From SVFI01 sp045546735 (lineage in GTDB: Bacteria > Bacillota > Clostridia > Lachnospirales > Lachnospiraceae): a DNA stretch of 64,000 nucleotides. The stretch spans positions 9,587 through 73,586 of the forward strand of contig JAZQDJ010000056.1 in assembly GCA_045546735.1 (NCBI GenBank), written 5' to 3'. The notes below the pieces were generated by a model, which was given only the letters and a program-made list of their open reading frames with translations, did not search any database and was not told the DNA's origin. Each line of letters starts with the position of its first letter. Within the stretch, counting starts at the first letter, position 1. Shown here in pieces: positions 53,793-62,964 of this stretch. The position numbers and the translations under genes are program-made.

Positions 53793-54831
53793 TAAGAAAA
53801 AAATATTGGTTGTAGATGACTCTGCACTCATGAGAAGAATAATATGTGATATAATATCAGCAGACAGTAGGTTTGTAGTGCAGGATTTGGCGGCAAACGG
53901 CGAAGAAGCGATGGCGTTTCTGAAGAAAAATACATATGATGCGGTTATTTTGGATGTGATTATGCCTAAACTTGACGGAATTGCTGTATTAGAGCAGATT
54001 CGCGACCTCGGAATCAAAACGAGTGTGGTTGTATTCAGTACGACGACCACTGAGGGCGCAGCCACAACGATACGTGCATTGGAACTCGGGGCATTTGATT
54101 TTGTTCACAAACCGAATGCGATATTAGAAGCGAAAACCGATCGGTTTATGGAACGCTTTTTATCAATTTTGGAATGTGCGACAAATCACGCAGACGATGT
54201 TGTGGAGAAAGAGGCAGAAAGCAAGAAGAAAAAAATGCCTGTAAAAACGGGTCCGCAGAAAATTGTAGCGATTGCAAGTTCTACAGGAGGACCGAAAGCG
54301 CTTCAGGAGGTAATTCCTTATCTGCCGGAAGAATTGGATGCACCGGTTTTGGTTGTGCAGCATATGCCGGCCGGGTTTACGGCGTCGTTGGCACAGAGAC
54401 TTGATGAACTCAGCCCTCTTCATGTGCAGGAAGCAGTTGACGGGATGGAGATTCAAAAAGGAAATGTTTATCTGGCGCAGGGCGGCAAACATATGGAGAT
54501 TGTTGCAAGAGACGGAAGCCATTTTCTGGTACTGAAGGATGGACCGACACGTGAAGGTGTCAGACCTTGTGCGAATTTTATGTATGAGACGCTCGGAATG
54601 TCAGAGTATGACAGTGTTATCTGTGTTGTTCTGACCGGTATGGGCGCGGACGGAACACAGGGAATACAAAATCTTTCAAAACAGAAACCTATACACGTCA
54701 TTGCACAGGAGAAATCGACCTGTGCGGTCTACGGAATGCCTAGAAGCGTTGTCGCAAGCGGCATGGTAGATCAGATAGAACCAATTGATAACATAGCTTC
54801 GGCTATTATTTTAAACGCGGGGGTACAATGA
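53782..54831 (+). CDS. cheB: Chemotaxis-specific protein-glutamate methylesterase CheB
   Basis: A demethylase/deamidase of chemoreceptors, controlled by a receiver domain. The receiver (about 1-120) shows ILVVDDSALMRR and VILDVIMPKLDG with phosphoacceptor Asp. The linker is followed by the catalytic domain: Ser in IASSTGGPKALQ, His in VVQHMPAGFTASLA, Asp in TGMGADGTQGI. I chose ATG 53782 (MECNKKKILVVDD), which overlaps the PilZ gene by 11 bases. The ATG at 53749 would add an unconserved 11-residue extension. The product is 349 aa. It is followed directly by cheA. Confidence 0.96.
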   Translation: MECNKKKILVVDDSALMRRIICDIISADSRFVVQDLAANGEEAMAFLKKNTYDAVILDVIMPKLDGIAVLEQIRDLGIKTSVVVFSTTTTEGAATTIRALELGAFDFVHKPNAILEAKTDRFMERFLSILECATNHADDVVEKEAESKKKKMPVKTGPQKIVAIASSTGGPKALQEVIPYLPEELDAPVLVVQHMPAGFTASLAQRLDELSPLHVQEAVDGMEIQKGNVYLAQGGKHMEIVARDGSHFLVLKDGPTREGVRPCANFMYETLGMSEYDSVICVVLTGMGADGTQGIQNLSKQKPIHVIAQEKSTCAVYGMPRSVVASGMVDQIEPIDNIASAIILNAGVQ

Positions 54832-54832
54832 T

Positions 54833-56911
54833 ATGGATGTAACACAATATCTGGAGATTTTCCTGGATGAAACAAAAGAACATTTACAAAGCCTGAGTGA
54901 TCAGTTCATGATTCTGGAGCAGGAACCGGACAACATGGACACAATTAACGAAATCTTCCGTTCTGCGCATACGCTGAAAGGTATGGCAGGTACAATGGGA
55001 TATAAGCGTCTGCAGGCATTGACACATGACATGGAGAATGTGTTCTCAGAAGTACGTAATAATACAATTAAAGTAGACAGCCAGATGGTAGATCTTTTGT
55101 TCCAGGTATTGGATGCGCTTGAAGAGTATACGGAGAATATCCAGAATACGACAGAAGAAGGCACCAATGACAATGAACATTTGATTAAGGCGCTCAAAGA
55201 TTATCTTGAGGGAAATACAGGTGCACCGGCACCGGCTCCGGTAGCAGAGAGTGCTCCGCAGGCAGAGGCACCGGCTCAGGCAGCACAGGCATCCGACGAT
55301 CCGTCCAAAGAGAAATGGCGTGATATTAAACTCGGAGACACAGAAAATGCTGTTCTCGCAGAGGCAGTAAAACAGGGTAAGAAAGTATATGGTGTATCCG
55401 TATATGTTCAGGAGAGTTGTATCTTAAAGGCGGCGCGTGCGTTCCTTGTGTTTAAGGCACTTGAGGAACTCGGAGAGATTATGGTATCTGTTCCTTCAGC
55501 GCAGGATATCGAGGATGAACGTTTTGATTTTGATTTCAGCATGATTGTAATTTCTGAAGCAGATGCAGAAGCAGTGAAAAAAGCAGTTCTTGACGTATCT
55601 GAAATTGAGGCGGCTTATGTCGGTGAAGTAGAAGTAAAAGTTCCGGAAGCAAAAGCAGAAGTTCAGACAGTGCAGGCTGAGGAAGCTGCAAAAGCAGATG
55701 CTCCGGCGCAGACAGCAGTGGCAAAACAGGATAAGAAACCGGCCGGAAAACCGATTGTTAACCGTACGGTCCGTGTTGATATTGAAAAATTAGATTCCCT
55801 TATGAATCTTGTGAGTGAGCTTATCATTGCGAAGAACTCGCTTGTTTCTACTTCCACACAGGAAGGAATGCTTACAAACTCAGTATTTAATGAGCAGATG
55901 GAATACTTAGAAGGTGTTACGACCAATCTTCATGAGTCGGTAATGAAAGTACGAATGGTTCCGATTGAGTCCGTTGTACAGAAATTCCCTAAGATGATTC
56001 GCGACCTTTCTAAGAAATTAGATAAGAAGATGACGCTCTACATGTCAGGTGAGGAGACAGAGCTTGACCGTACCGTAGTAGATGAAATCGGCGATCCGCT
56101 TATGCACTTGCTCCGTAACTCAGCAGACCACGGTCTTGAGTCGGCACAGGTTCGTAAAGAGAGAGGAAAACCGGAGATGGGTTCTATCTTCCTTGATGCA
56201 TATCAGGAAGGTAATAACGTTATTATCGAAGTAAGAGATGACGGTAACGGTATTGATGTAGAGGCTGTAAAAGCAAAAGCGATTGCGCGTGGTGCAATCA
56301 CAGCTGAGCAGGCAGAAAATATGTCGGATAAAGACATTATCGGATTGTTATTCCTTCCGAGCTTCTCGACAGCAAAACAGGTTACGGATGTATCAGGACG
56401 AGGCGTTGGTCTTGATGTTGTAAAATCTAAGATTGAGTCTTTGAGCGGTGAAGTTGACGTAAGAACTAAGCTCGGTGAAGGAAGTACATTTATTATCCGT
56501 CTTCCGCTTACACTTGCGATTATCCAGGCTCTCATGGTAGAAGTCGGTGGAGAAAAATATGCAATTTCTCTCGGCTCTATCCAGACACTGGAAGATATTG
56601 ATCCGAATGAAATTGAATATGTGCAGGCAAAAGAAGTAATCAACCTTCGTGGAACTGTAATCCCTCTGATTCGATTAAACGAAGTGCTGGATAATGAGTC
56701 AACAAAATCTCCGGACGAGAACCTTCTTGTTATCATTGTTAAGAAAGGTGACAAATTGGCAGGTCTTGTAGTAGATGAAGTTATGGGACAGCAGGAAATC
56801 GTTATCAAATCACTTGGTAAATACATTAACAAGCAGAAAATTATCAGTGGTGCTACAATCCTCGGTGATGGTGAAATCGCCCTCATTCTGGATACAAATG
56901 CATTGTTATAA
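54833..56911 (+). CDS. cheA: Chemotaxis histidine kinase CheA
   Basis: The central kinase that phosphorylates CheY and CheB. The P1 Hpt domain has the phosphorylated histidine at residue 46 (RSAHTLKGMAGTMG). A Pro/Ala linker leads to P2 (about 155-265). A second Ala/Pro/Lys linker precedes P3 dimerisation (VRVDIEKLDSLMNLVSELII). The P4 ATPase has HLLRNSADHGLESAQ, RDDGNGIDVEAVKAKA and DVSGRGVGLDVVKSKIE. The P5 CheW-like domain ends the protein. The product is 692 aa. ATG 54833 comes two bases after cheB. Confidence 0.97.
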   Translation: MDVTQYLEIFLDETKEHLQSLSDQFMILEQEPDNMDTINEIFRSAHTLKGMAGTMGYKRLQALTHDMENVFSEVRNNTIKVDSQMVDLLFQVLDALEEYTENIQNTTEEGTNDNEHLIKALKDYLEGNTGAPAPAPVAESAPQAEAPAQAAQASDDPSKEKWRDIKLGDTENAVLAEAVKQGKKVYGVSVYVQESCILKAARAFLVFKALEELGEIMVSVPSAQDIEDERFDFDFSMIVISEADAEAVKKAVLDVSEIEAAYVGEVEVKVPEAKAEVQTVQAEEAAKADAPAQTAVAKQDKKPAGKPIVNRTVRVDIEKLDSLMNLVSELIIAKNSLVSTSTQEGMLTNSVFNEQMEYLEGVTTNLHESVMKVRMVPIESVVQKFPKMIRDLSKKLDKKMTLYMSGEETELDRTVVDEIGDPLMHLLRNSADHGLESAQVRKERGKPEMGSIFLDAYQEGNNVIIEVRDDGNGIDVEAVKAKAIARGAITAEQAENMSDKDIIGLLFLPSFSTAKQVTDVSGRGVGLDVVKSKIESLSGEVDVRTKLGEGSTFIIRLPLTLAIIQALMVEVGGEKYAISLGSIQTLEDIDPNEIEYVQAKEVINLRGTVIPLIRLNEVLDNESTKSPDENLLVIIVKKGDKLAGLVVDEVMGQQEIVIKSLGKYINKQKIISGATILGDGEIALILDTNALL

Positions 56912-56926
56912 GAGAGGGAGGCAGCT

Positions 56927-57388
56927 ATGAACGAGATCAGAGAACAGTATGAAACCACACAGTTTATCGTTGTAAAATATGGCGAAGAACAGTTTGGTGT
57001 AGATATCAAATATGTAGATAATATCGTGCGTATGCAGCGCATCACAAGAGTGCCGAAGGTGCAGGATTACATCAAAGGTGTGATTAACCTGCGTGGTGAA
57101 GTTATCCCGGTACTCAGCCTTCGTCTGAAAATGGGCTTGGAAGAAGATGTTATTACAAAAGCAACACGTATTATCATTATCAAATTAGAGAGCAACGAAT
57201 GTATCGGAGTTCTTGTGGATGAAGTAAAAGAAGTAGTGACTTTGGAAAATGCAGCAATCGAAAAAGTGGCATATGATTCCAAAGATCCGAAAGCGAACTT
57301 TGTGTTCGGTGTCGGTAAAGAAAAAGATGGCTTAATTTCCCTTTTAGATATTCAGGGAACTTTTGCCGAGAGAGAAAAAGAAGCATAA
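56927..57388 (+). CDS. cheW: Chemotaxis coupling protein CheW
   Basis: The adaptor linking receptors to CheA. A single CheW domain of 153 aa contains TQFIVVKYGEEQFGVDIKYV, RVPKVQDYIKGVINLRGEVI, PVLSLRLKMGL and GVLVDEVKEVVTL. No receiver domain is attached, so this is CheW and not CheV. The RBS GAGGGAGG precedes ATG 56927, 15 bases after cheA. Confidence 0.97.
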   Translation: MNEIREQYETTQFIVVKYGEEQFGVDIKYVDNIVRMQRITRVPKVQDYIKGVINLRGEVIPVLSLRLKMGLEEDVITKATRIIIIKLESNECIGVLVDEVKEVVTLENAAIEKVAYDSKDPKANFVFGVGKEKDGLISLLDIQGTFAEREKEA

Positions 57389-57415
57389 AAGCAAAGAAAA
57401 AGGAGCGGTGCTGTT

Positions 57416-58033
57416 ATGGGTAAGTTTGATCTGAATAATGTTTCACAGCAGTACTTTGACATTCTCAAAGAACTCGGGAATATAGGAGCAGGCAATGCGA
57501 CGACAGCACTTGCCCAGATGCTGGGATGTAAAGTGGATATGAAGGTTCCGCAGGTAAAACTTCTTGATTTTCAGGAAGTAGGTGCTGTGATGGGCGGCGA
57601 GGAACAGATTATGGCCGGTATCTATCTTCTGGTAGAAGGAGATATCACGGGGAGTATTATGTTCCTGCTCAACGAACAATCAGCTCACGAACTTGTGGGG
57701 AAATTAATGGGAATGCAACCGGCGGAAAATGAACCGCTTAATGAAATGGAATTGTCGGCGCTCAAAGAAATCGGTAACATTATTACAGGAGCGTATCTCA
57801 ATTCTCTTTCGATGCTGACCAATATGAAGATTATTCCTTCTATACCGGCAATCAGCATTGATATGGCAGGAGCTATACTGAGTGTTCCGGCGATTGAATT
57901 CGGAGAACTCGGTGATAAAATTTTGTTGATACAGACACAGTTTACGGATGATTTGACACTGGATGGATTTTTCATTCTTGTGCCGGATTTGGAATCGTAT
58001 GATAAGATTCTGGGATCGCTTGGTATCAGCTGA
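57416..58033 (+). CDS. cheC: CheY-P phosphatase CheC
   Basis: A CheC-family phosphatase of 205 aa. Two active-site motifs with E-x2-N are present: ILKELGNIGAGNATTALAQM and LSALKEIGNIITGAYLNSL. Both look intact, so it should be active. CheC activity is raised by CheD, which is encoded next, forming the CheC-CheD-CheY-P feedback known from Bacillus. The RBS AAAAAGGAGCGG precedes ATG 57416. Confidence 0.96.
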   Translation: MGKFDLNNVSQQYFDILKELGNIGAGNATTALAQMLGCKVDMKVPQVKLLDFQEVGAVMGGEEQIMAGIYLLVEGDITGSIMFLLNEQSAHELVGKLMGMQPAENEPLNEMELSALKEIGNIITGAYLNSLSMLTNMKIIPSIPAISIDMAGAILSVPAIEFGELGDKILLIQTQFTDDLTLDGFFILVPDLESYDKILGSLGIS

Positions 58034-58056
58034 CCCGAAGGGAAACAGGTAACGCA

Positions 58057-58542
58057 ATGAGTGAAGTAATAAAAGTTGGAATGGCAGATTTAAAAGTCTG
58101 TATCAGTCCGGACACGATTACGACATTGGGACTTGGATCCTGCGTCGGAATTGCGATACGTGACCCGTTAACGGGAATCGGCGGACTGGCACATGTTATG
58201 CTTCCTGACAGTAAACAAATTAAAGATAATTCAAATATTCCGAAATTTGCAGACACGGGAATCGAGGAACTGGTGAGATGTGTTGTAAAGGCGGGAGCAT
58301 CGAGGAACCGTTTAGTGGCAAAAATTGCCGGCGGAGCTCAGATGTTTGCTTTTCAGAACAAGTCAAATCTCGTTCGTGTCGGTGAACGGAACGTAGAGGC
58401 TTCCAAGGCAAAATTAAAGGAATTGGGGATTCCGATTTTGGCGGAAGATACGGGAGAAAATTTCGGTCGGACTGTGGTGTTTTCACCGGAGACGGGAGAG
58501 TTTTTAATTCGTGCAGTCGGAAAAGAACCATATACGATATAG
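58057..58542 (+). CDS. cheD: Chemoreceptor glutamine deamidase CheD
   Basis: It deamidates receptor glutamines and regulates CheC. The 161-aa protein has the catalytic Cys in TLGLGSCVGIAIRDP and the His in GGLAHVMLPDS. The Thr/Gly-rich segment GENFGRTVVFSPETGEFLI matches the family C-terminus. The RBS GGTAACGC is poor compared with the neighbours. It lies 23 bases after cheC. Confidence 0.96.
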   Translation: MSEVIKVGMADLKVCISPDTITTLGLGSCVGIAIRDPLTGIGGLAHVMLPDSKQIKDNSNIPKFADTGIEELVRCVVKAGASRNRLVAKIAGGAQMFAFQNKSNLVRVGERNVEASKAKLKELGIPILAEDTGENFGRTVVFSPETGEFLIRAVGKEPYTI

Positions 58543-58564
58543 GTTTACATAAAGTGAGAAGCGT

Positions 58565-58843
58565 ATGGATACAAAGAATATACCTACAATTGTCATGCTT
58601 GCAGCGGCATTAACTACAAGCATTGTGATGTATGTGAATGACTATGACCTTGGCGTGACATTAAAGATGATTCTTATTGTCTTTCTTGCGTTTTACATTT
58701 TGGGGGCATTTGTAAAATGGATTTTGGACAAGGTTTGTCCGAAGGAAACGGATGCGGACGAAGATGGAGAAAACGGGGAAGAATCAGAATCGGCAGAAGG
58801 TGAACAGGGCAGCGAGGATGGCTCTGTGATTGAGAAAAAGTAA
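58565..58843 (+). CDS. Small two-helix membrane protein with acidic tail, unknown
   Basis: Ninety-two residues: two hydrophobic helices (IPTIVMLAAALTTSIVMYVN and MILIVFLAFYILGAFVKWIL), then a strongly acidic, low-complexity cytoplasmic tail (about 30 of Glu/Asp/Gly/Ser, near ETDADEDGENGEESESAEG). I do not recognise a family with certainty. Its position between cheD and sigD suggests it accompanies motility, and the frame and RBS are good. It could be a membrane regulator of the sigma factor, but nothing in the sequence proves that. Confidence 0.8.
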   Translation: MDTKNIPTIVMLAAALTTSIVMYVNDYDLGVTLKMILIVFLAFYILGAFVKWILDKVCPKETDADEDGENGEESESAEGEQGSEDGSVIEKK

Positions 58844-58878
58844 TTACCGGGGAAATAAAATAATGGGAGGTTACCATT

Positions 58879-59652
58879 ATGGATGAAGCGGCAAGAAAAC
58901 GTTTGTGGATTGATTATGCACGAACGAAAAGTCCGGAGATCAGAGAAAAGATCATATTGGAATATGCACCGCTTGTGAAAGTGGTGGCGGGCAGACTCGG
59001 CATGTACCTTGGTAATAATGTGGAGTTTGATGATCTTGTCGGATACGGAATTTTCGGCTTGATTGATGCAATTGATAAATATGATTCCATGAAGGATGTT
59101 AAATTTGAGACATATGCCAGTCTCCGTATCAGAGGATCCATCCTTGATCAAATCCGGAAGATGGATTGGATTCCGAGGACAATCCGCCAAAAACAAAAAC
59201 AGATTGAGGCGGTTATGCGTCAGGTGGAGCAGGAGACAGGAAGACCGGCTACAGATGAAGAAATAGCAATCGGATTGGGGATTTCGGACGAAGAATATAC
59301 GCAGTGGCAGTCACAGATGAAAATCACCGGAGTTGTTTCGCTCAATGAATATATTGAGCAGGGCAGTGATATTTCAAATGACAGAGTGCGTGTGTCATCG
59401 CATTTTGAACAACCGGAAAAAGTAATGGAAAAACATGAGCTCAAAGAAATGCTTATGGAGGCGCTTGAGCTTTTGACGGAAAAGGAAAAGAAAGTAATTC
59501 TTTTGTATTATTACGAAGAATTGACATTAAAGGAAATCAGTAACATTTTAGAAGTATCAGAATCGAGAGTTTCACAATTACATACGAAGGCTTTATCGAA
59601 GATGAAGACAAAACTTGGTAAATATATGGGAATTTTGCACGATTCATTGTAA
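58879..59652 (+). CDS. sigD: Flagellar sigma factor SigD/FliA (sigma-28)
   Basis: The alternative sigma factor for late flagellar, chemotaxis and autolysin genes. It has the sigma-70 regions 2 (YAPLVKVVAGRLGMYLGNNV; EFDDLVGYGIFGLIDAIDKY; YASLRIRGSILDQIRKMDWI), 3 (RQKQKQIEAVMRQVEQETG) and 4 (LTEKEKKVILLYYYEELTLK; EISNILEVSESRVSQLHTKA). Region 1.1 is absent, as expected. The product is 257 aa. The RBS GGGAGGT precedes ATG 58879. As in Bacillus it lies near the end of the fla/che operon. Confidence 0.97.
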   Translation: MDEAARKRLWIDYARTKSPEIREKIILEYAPLVKVVAGRLGMYLGNNVEFDDLVGYGIFGLIDAIDKYDSMKDVKFETYASLRIRGSILDQIRKMDWIPRTIRQKQKQIEAVMRQVEQETGRPATDEEIAIGLGISDEEYTQWQSQMKITGVVSLNEYIEQGSDISNDRVRVSSHFEQPEKVMEKHELKEMLMEALELLTEKEKKVILLYYYEELTLKEISNILEVSESRVSQLHTKALSKMKTKLGKYMGILHDSL

Positions 59653-59665
59653 AAGGGGAGAAACT

Positions 59666-61258
59666 ATGAATTCTTATTTTCGATTGGTAACAACACAGAT
59701 GGGGACCGGTTTGGAATTGATACCTGCCACAGACGGCGGCGAACGTATTGATATCAACGAAGTTGTTGCTTATCTGCAATTGAAAAGAATTACACAGTAT
59801 GATGTAAAAGAAATTTTTCAGGCAATCCAGACATTGGGGGATAAGCCGGTTATTGTTATGCTTCCGGTTCCGCATAAATTTCCGGAAAATGAAATGTTCT
59901 TTTTGAAAGTATCAGAAGATAAAATGACTGCAACAGCTCGATTTATTCCGGCGGGGAATGGAGGCGGCGCTTTGCAGAAAGCGGATATTCTCGGTGATTT
60001 GGCTATGAAAAGTGTCAAATACGGAATTGACGAGCAGGCGATTGATAACTTTCTTGCAAAAAAGGAGTATTGTACCGATGTAGTGCTTGCGAAAGGTCTT
60101 GAGCCAAGACACGGAACGGATGCAAGCATTGAGTATTTCTTTAATACGGATCGCCATGCGCGTCCGACGCGTTTAGAAGATGGTTCGGTTGATTTTTTCA
60201 ATTTAAATACGATTAACCATTGTAAGGTGGGAGATCTCCTTGCAAAGCTGACACCGGAAGACCGCGGAGATTATGGTTTCAACGTGTACGGTGAGCGTAT
60301 TAAGCCGAGAGATGTCAAACATATGACGCTTAAATACGGAGATAAAATTGAAATATCCGAAGATAAGACAGAAATCCGTTCGACTATCAATGGCCATGTT
60401 ATGTTAACTACTGATAAGGTATTTGTATCGGATGTATATGAGGTAGAGAATGTCGGTACGGCAACAGGAAATATCACTTCGGAAGGAAGTGTTATTGTAT
60501 CGGGTAATGTGCAGGCGGGATTCAGTATCGTGTCTACGGGAAGCGTCGAAGTGCGTGGAGTTGTAGAAGGTGCGTCCATTACGGCCGGCGGTGACATTAT
60601 TATTGCCCGTGGTATGAATGGCATGGGAAAAGGCATATTAAAAGCGGGCGGAAGCGTTGTTGCAAAATTTGTGGAAAATGCCACCATTGAAGCGGGTACT
60701 TTTGTAGAAGCAAACTCTATTATGCATAGTAAAGTCAGTGCCAGAACGCAGGTTACGGTAGACGGTAAGAGAGGATTCATCGCAGGCGGAAGTGTGCGTG
60801 CGACGGAAAAAGTTTCCTGCAAAACGCTTGGATCGGCTATGGGAGCAGATACTCTTGTAGAAGTCGGCGTGGATCCGCAGCAGAAGATGCGTTATGTGGA
60901 ACTGCAAAAAGATATGGCTGAAAAGAGTAAAAAATATGCACAGATTCAGACGACGCTTTCAGGTGCTGCTGCTAAAATTAAGTCAGGAGTAAAACTCCCG
61001 CCGGAACAGATGCAATACGTGCGCTCGCTGATGCAGCTCAGTGCGCAGCTGCAGGAGCAGATAGAAGCAGGAAATGCGGAATTTGATGAACTTGATGAAA
61101 TGCTTTCTCATCGTACGGAGGCATGCGTCTGTGTAAGAGAAACTGCTTATGCAGGTACGAAGATTGTAATCGGAGAAGATTCATTGACATTAAAAGGAAA
61201 TGTAAAATTCAGTAAGTTTGTTGATGAGCAGGGTGAAGTAAAAATTCGTTCTTTGTAA
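59666..61258 (+). CDS. FapA/DUF342-family polymer-forming-type protein
   Basis: A cytoplasmic protein of 530 aa in the FapA (DUF342) family. The N-terminal domain comes first, followed by a right-handed beta-helix with short repeats (SEGSVIVSGNVQAGFSIV; STGSVEVRGVVEGASITAGG; DIIIARGMNGMGKGILKAGG). A C-terminal coiled coil (LQKDMAEKSKKYAQIQTTLS) precedes a small terminal beta piece. Genes of this family are common just after sigD in Gram-positive motility operons, but the function is unclear. I chose ATG 59666 behind GGGGAG. The frame extends to 59615, inside sigD, where no ribosome site is seen. Confidence 0.85.
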   Translation: MNSYFRLVTTQMGTGLELIPATDGGERIDINEVVAYLQLKRITQYDVKEIFQAIQTLGDKPVIVMLPVPHKFPENEMFFLKVSEDKMTATARFIPAGNGGGALQKADILGDLAMKSVKYGIDEQAIDNFLAKKEYCTDVVLAKGLEPRHGTDASIEYFFNTDRHARPTRLEDGSVDFFNLNTINHCKVGDLLAKLTPEDRGDYGFNVYGERIKPRDVKHMTLKYGDKIEISEDKTEIRSTINGHVMLTTDKVFVSDVYEVENVGTATGNITSEGSVIVSGNVQAGFSIVSTGSVEVRGVVEGASITAGGDIIIARGMNGMGKGILKAGGSVVAKFVENATIEAGTFVEANSIMHSKVSARTQVTVDGKRGFIAGGSVRATEKVSCKTLGSAMGADTLVEVGVDPQQKMRYVELQKDMAEKSKKYAQIQTTLSGAAAKIKSGVKLPPEQMQYVRSLMQLSAQLQEQIEAGNAEFDELDEMLSHRTEACVCVRETAYAGTKIVIGEDSLTLKGNVKFSKFVDEQGEVKIRSL

Positions 61259-61282
61259 GATGTGTTGAGGTGAGAGTAAAGT

Positions 61283-61600
61283 ATGGCAATCGGACCGATG
61301 CAACTTAACGGTATAATGTCGAGAACGACAGATTATACTGTAATTAAGCAAAATGAAGATGTAAAACCGATGGTAGACCAAAGTGTTTTTCAGAATACCA
61401 TGCAGAAAAGTATCGAGAAAAAGCTGACGCAGGTAGGCGAGTCGGAGGAGACAGATACCTATCAGCGCAAACAGGATGCCAAGGAAAAGGGTAAAAACGA
61501 ATATCAAGGTGACGGAGGTCGCAATCGCAAACAGGCACCGGGGCAGGCAGATGGACGCGTAATCCGGAAAGGGAGCGGCGGATTTGATTTTACCGTTTAA
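61283..61600 (+). CDS. Small hypothetical protein of the motility operon, 105 aa
   Basis: A hydrophilic 105-residue protein starting MAIGPMQLNGIMSRTTDYTV, with a central SVFQNTMQKSIEKKLTQVGE segment. It ends in a charged, low-complexity tail and GFDFTV. No transmembrane helix or signal is visible. I do not recognise a characterised family. The good RBS (GAGGTGAGAG) and conserved-style spacing in a dense operon support it as real. Position suggests a motility-associated role only. Confidence 0.75.
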   Translation: MAIGPMQLNGIMSRTTDYTVIKQNEDVKPMVDQSVFQNTMQKSIEKKLTQVGESEETDTYQRKQDAKEKGKNEYQGDGGRNRKQAPGQADGRVIRKGSGGFDFTV

Positions 61601-61626
61601 GCAAAAACCCGGAAAGAGGAAATGAA

Positions 61627-62361
61627 ATGACAACACTTGAGATAATATTGTTGATTCTCGGCGTGCTCATCTTTATCGGCAGTTTTATTGTTCCGGAGAG
61701 TAAAAGTGAGATGGAAGAAGTTGATAAACAACTTACACAGGAACAGATTCAGGAAATGCTGAAAGAAGAAGTGAAAACAGTGCGCTCGCAGGTGGAAGAT
61801 ACCGTAGAAGAAACTGTATCGTATTCCATGGAGAGAACGGAGCGTGCGCTCGAACGTATTACAAATGAAAAACTTACGGCAATTTCGGAGTATACAGAAA
61901 CGGTACTGACTGACATTCATAAAAGTCATGAGGAGGTACTGTTTCTTTATGATATGCTCAATGACAAACATCAGAATATCAAAGAAACTGCTTCGGAAGT
62001 AAATAAAGCGGTAAAAGAAGTCAACGTAGCAGTCCAGGAAGCAGATATTGCCAAGAAGGAAGTGGAAGAGGCAACACAGGCACTGGATGAAGTGTTTAAA
62101 CCGATGGAATTTTCCGGATTCGAAAAAGTGCAGCAGGCTACCGTAGAAAATATATCTGAGACAGAGAAGGAAGCGCCTAAGCAGGCGGAAACCGCGGATA
62201 TTGCAATCCAGTTTGATGTGATGCAAGGTGCGTCCGACAATAATAATGAACGGATATTAGAACTTCACAAAAAAGGAAAAAGTAATGTTGCGATTGCAAA
62301 AGAACTTGGGCTTGGTGTAGGTGAAGTAAAACTTGTAATTGATCTGTTCAAGGGGATGTAA
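61627..62361 (+). CDS. Membrane-anchored coiled-coil protein with C-terminal HTH-like segment (DUF6115/SwrB-like)
   Basis: A 244-residue protein with one N-terminal transmembrane helix (EIILLILGVLIFIGSFIV) and a long coiled coil (about 30-165; for example YSMERTERALERITNEKLTA). A variable linker leads to a C-terminal helix-turn-helix-like tail (NNERILELHKKGKSNVAIAK, ELGLGVGEVKLVIDLFKGM). The architecture and place (after sigD, before rpsB) parallel Bacillus SwrB, which promotes flagellar assembly. I know a similar domain as DUF6115. Homology to SwrB is inference from layout, not alignment. Confidence 0.78.
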   Translation: MTTLEIILLILGVLIFIGSFIVPESKSEMEEVDKQLTQEQIQEMLKEEVKTVRSQVEDTVEETVSYSMERTERALERITNEKLTAISEYTETVLTDIHKSHEEVLFLYDMLNDKHQNIKETASEVNKAVKEVNVAVQEADIAKKEVEEATQALDEVFKPMEFSGFEKVQQATVENISETEKEAPKQAETADIAIQFDVMQGASDNNNERILELHKKGKSNVAIAKELGLGVGEVKLVIDLFKGM

Positions 62362-62363
62362 AG

Positions 62364-62942
62364 ATGAAACTTAGATATTATATGAGAGGACTCGGTATCG
62401 GAATTATAGTCACTGTAATTCTCATGGGAGTGACTCTGAATGGGAAAACAGAGAAACTCAGTGATGCGGAGATTATAGAACGTGCAGAGGCGCTTGGGAT
62501 GGAGCAAAAGTACGAGAGTACGGTGCTTGCGGACACAGTGAAAGATAATGCGACAGAGGACGAGGCAGAGGATAATACTGTGGATACAGAGGAAGAACAG
62601 CAGCTGCAGGAAATCATAACGGATGTTTCGGAGAATTCTGTGCAAGAGGAGTCGGCAGAAGAGGAAACAGTGGAAGTTGCGGAAGAAGATTCTGCAGAGG
62701 AAGAGGAAGAAGTTGCGGATTCTGAAGTTGCGGAAATGATTCAGATTACAGTTGTAGGTGGTGACGGCTCAGGAACTGTGGCACGTAAATTGGCGCAGGC
62801 GGGGCTGGTAGAAGATGCACAGGCTTATGACAAGTACCTTTGCAGCAACGGATACGACAAAAGAATATGTACCGGAACACACAGTATTCCGGCCGGTGCG
62901 AGCGAGAAAGAGATTGCTGAGATTATTACAAGTCGCCCGTAG
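62364..62942 (+). CDS. Membrane-anchored acidic protein with MltG/YceG-like C-terminal segment
   Basis: A 192-residue protein. A signal-anchor helix (GLGIGIIVTVILMGVTLNG) is followed by an acidic, Glu-rich low-complexity middle (about 60-125). The C-terminal domain (about 130-192) contains VVGGDGSGTVARKLAQAGLV, DAQAYDKYLCSNGYDKRICT and GTHSIPAGASEKEIAEIITS. This resembles the LysM-like substrate-binding part of the endolytic transglycosylase MltG, but the catalytic domain is missing. It is probably a cell-wall-associated accessory protein. It begins three bases after the preceding gene and ends the operon before a terminator. Confidence 0.75.
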   Translation: MKLRYYMRGLGIGIIVTVILMGVTLNGKTEKLSDAEIIERAEALGMEQKYESTVLADTVKDNATEDEAEDNTVDTEEEQQLQEIITDVSENSVQEESAEEETVEVAEEDSAEEEEEVADSEVAEMIQITVVGGDGSGTVARKLAQAGLVEDAQAYDKYLCSNGYDKRICTGTHSIPAGASEKEIAEIITSRP

Positions 62943-62964
62943 ATAAATTTAGAATAAAAATGAG

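Noticed and set aside
56203..57045. A 280-codon minus-strand open frame across cheA/cheW
   Set aside because: Antisense to conserved CheA P4-P5 and CheW domains; composition (Ser/Ile/Thr-rich) is a codon-bias artefact.
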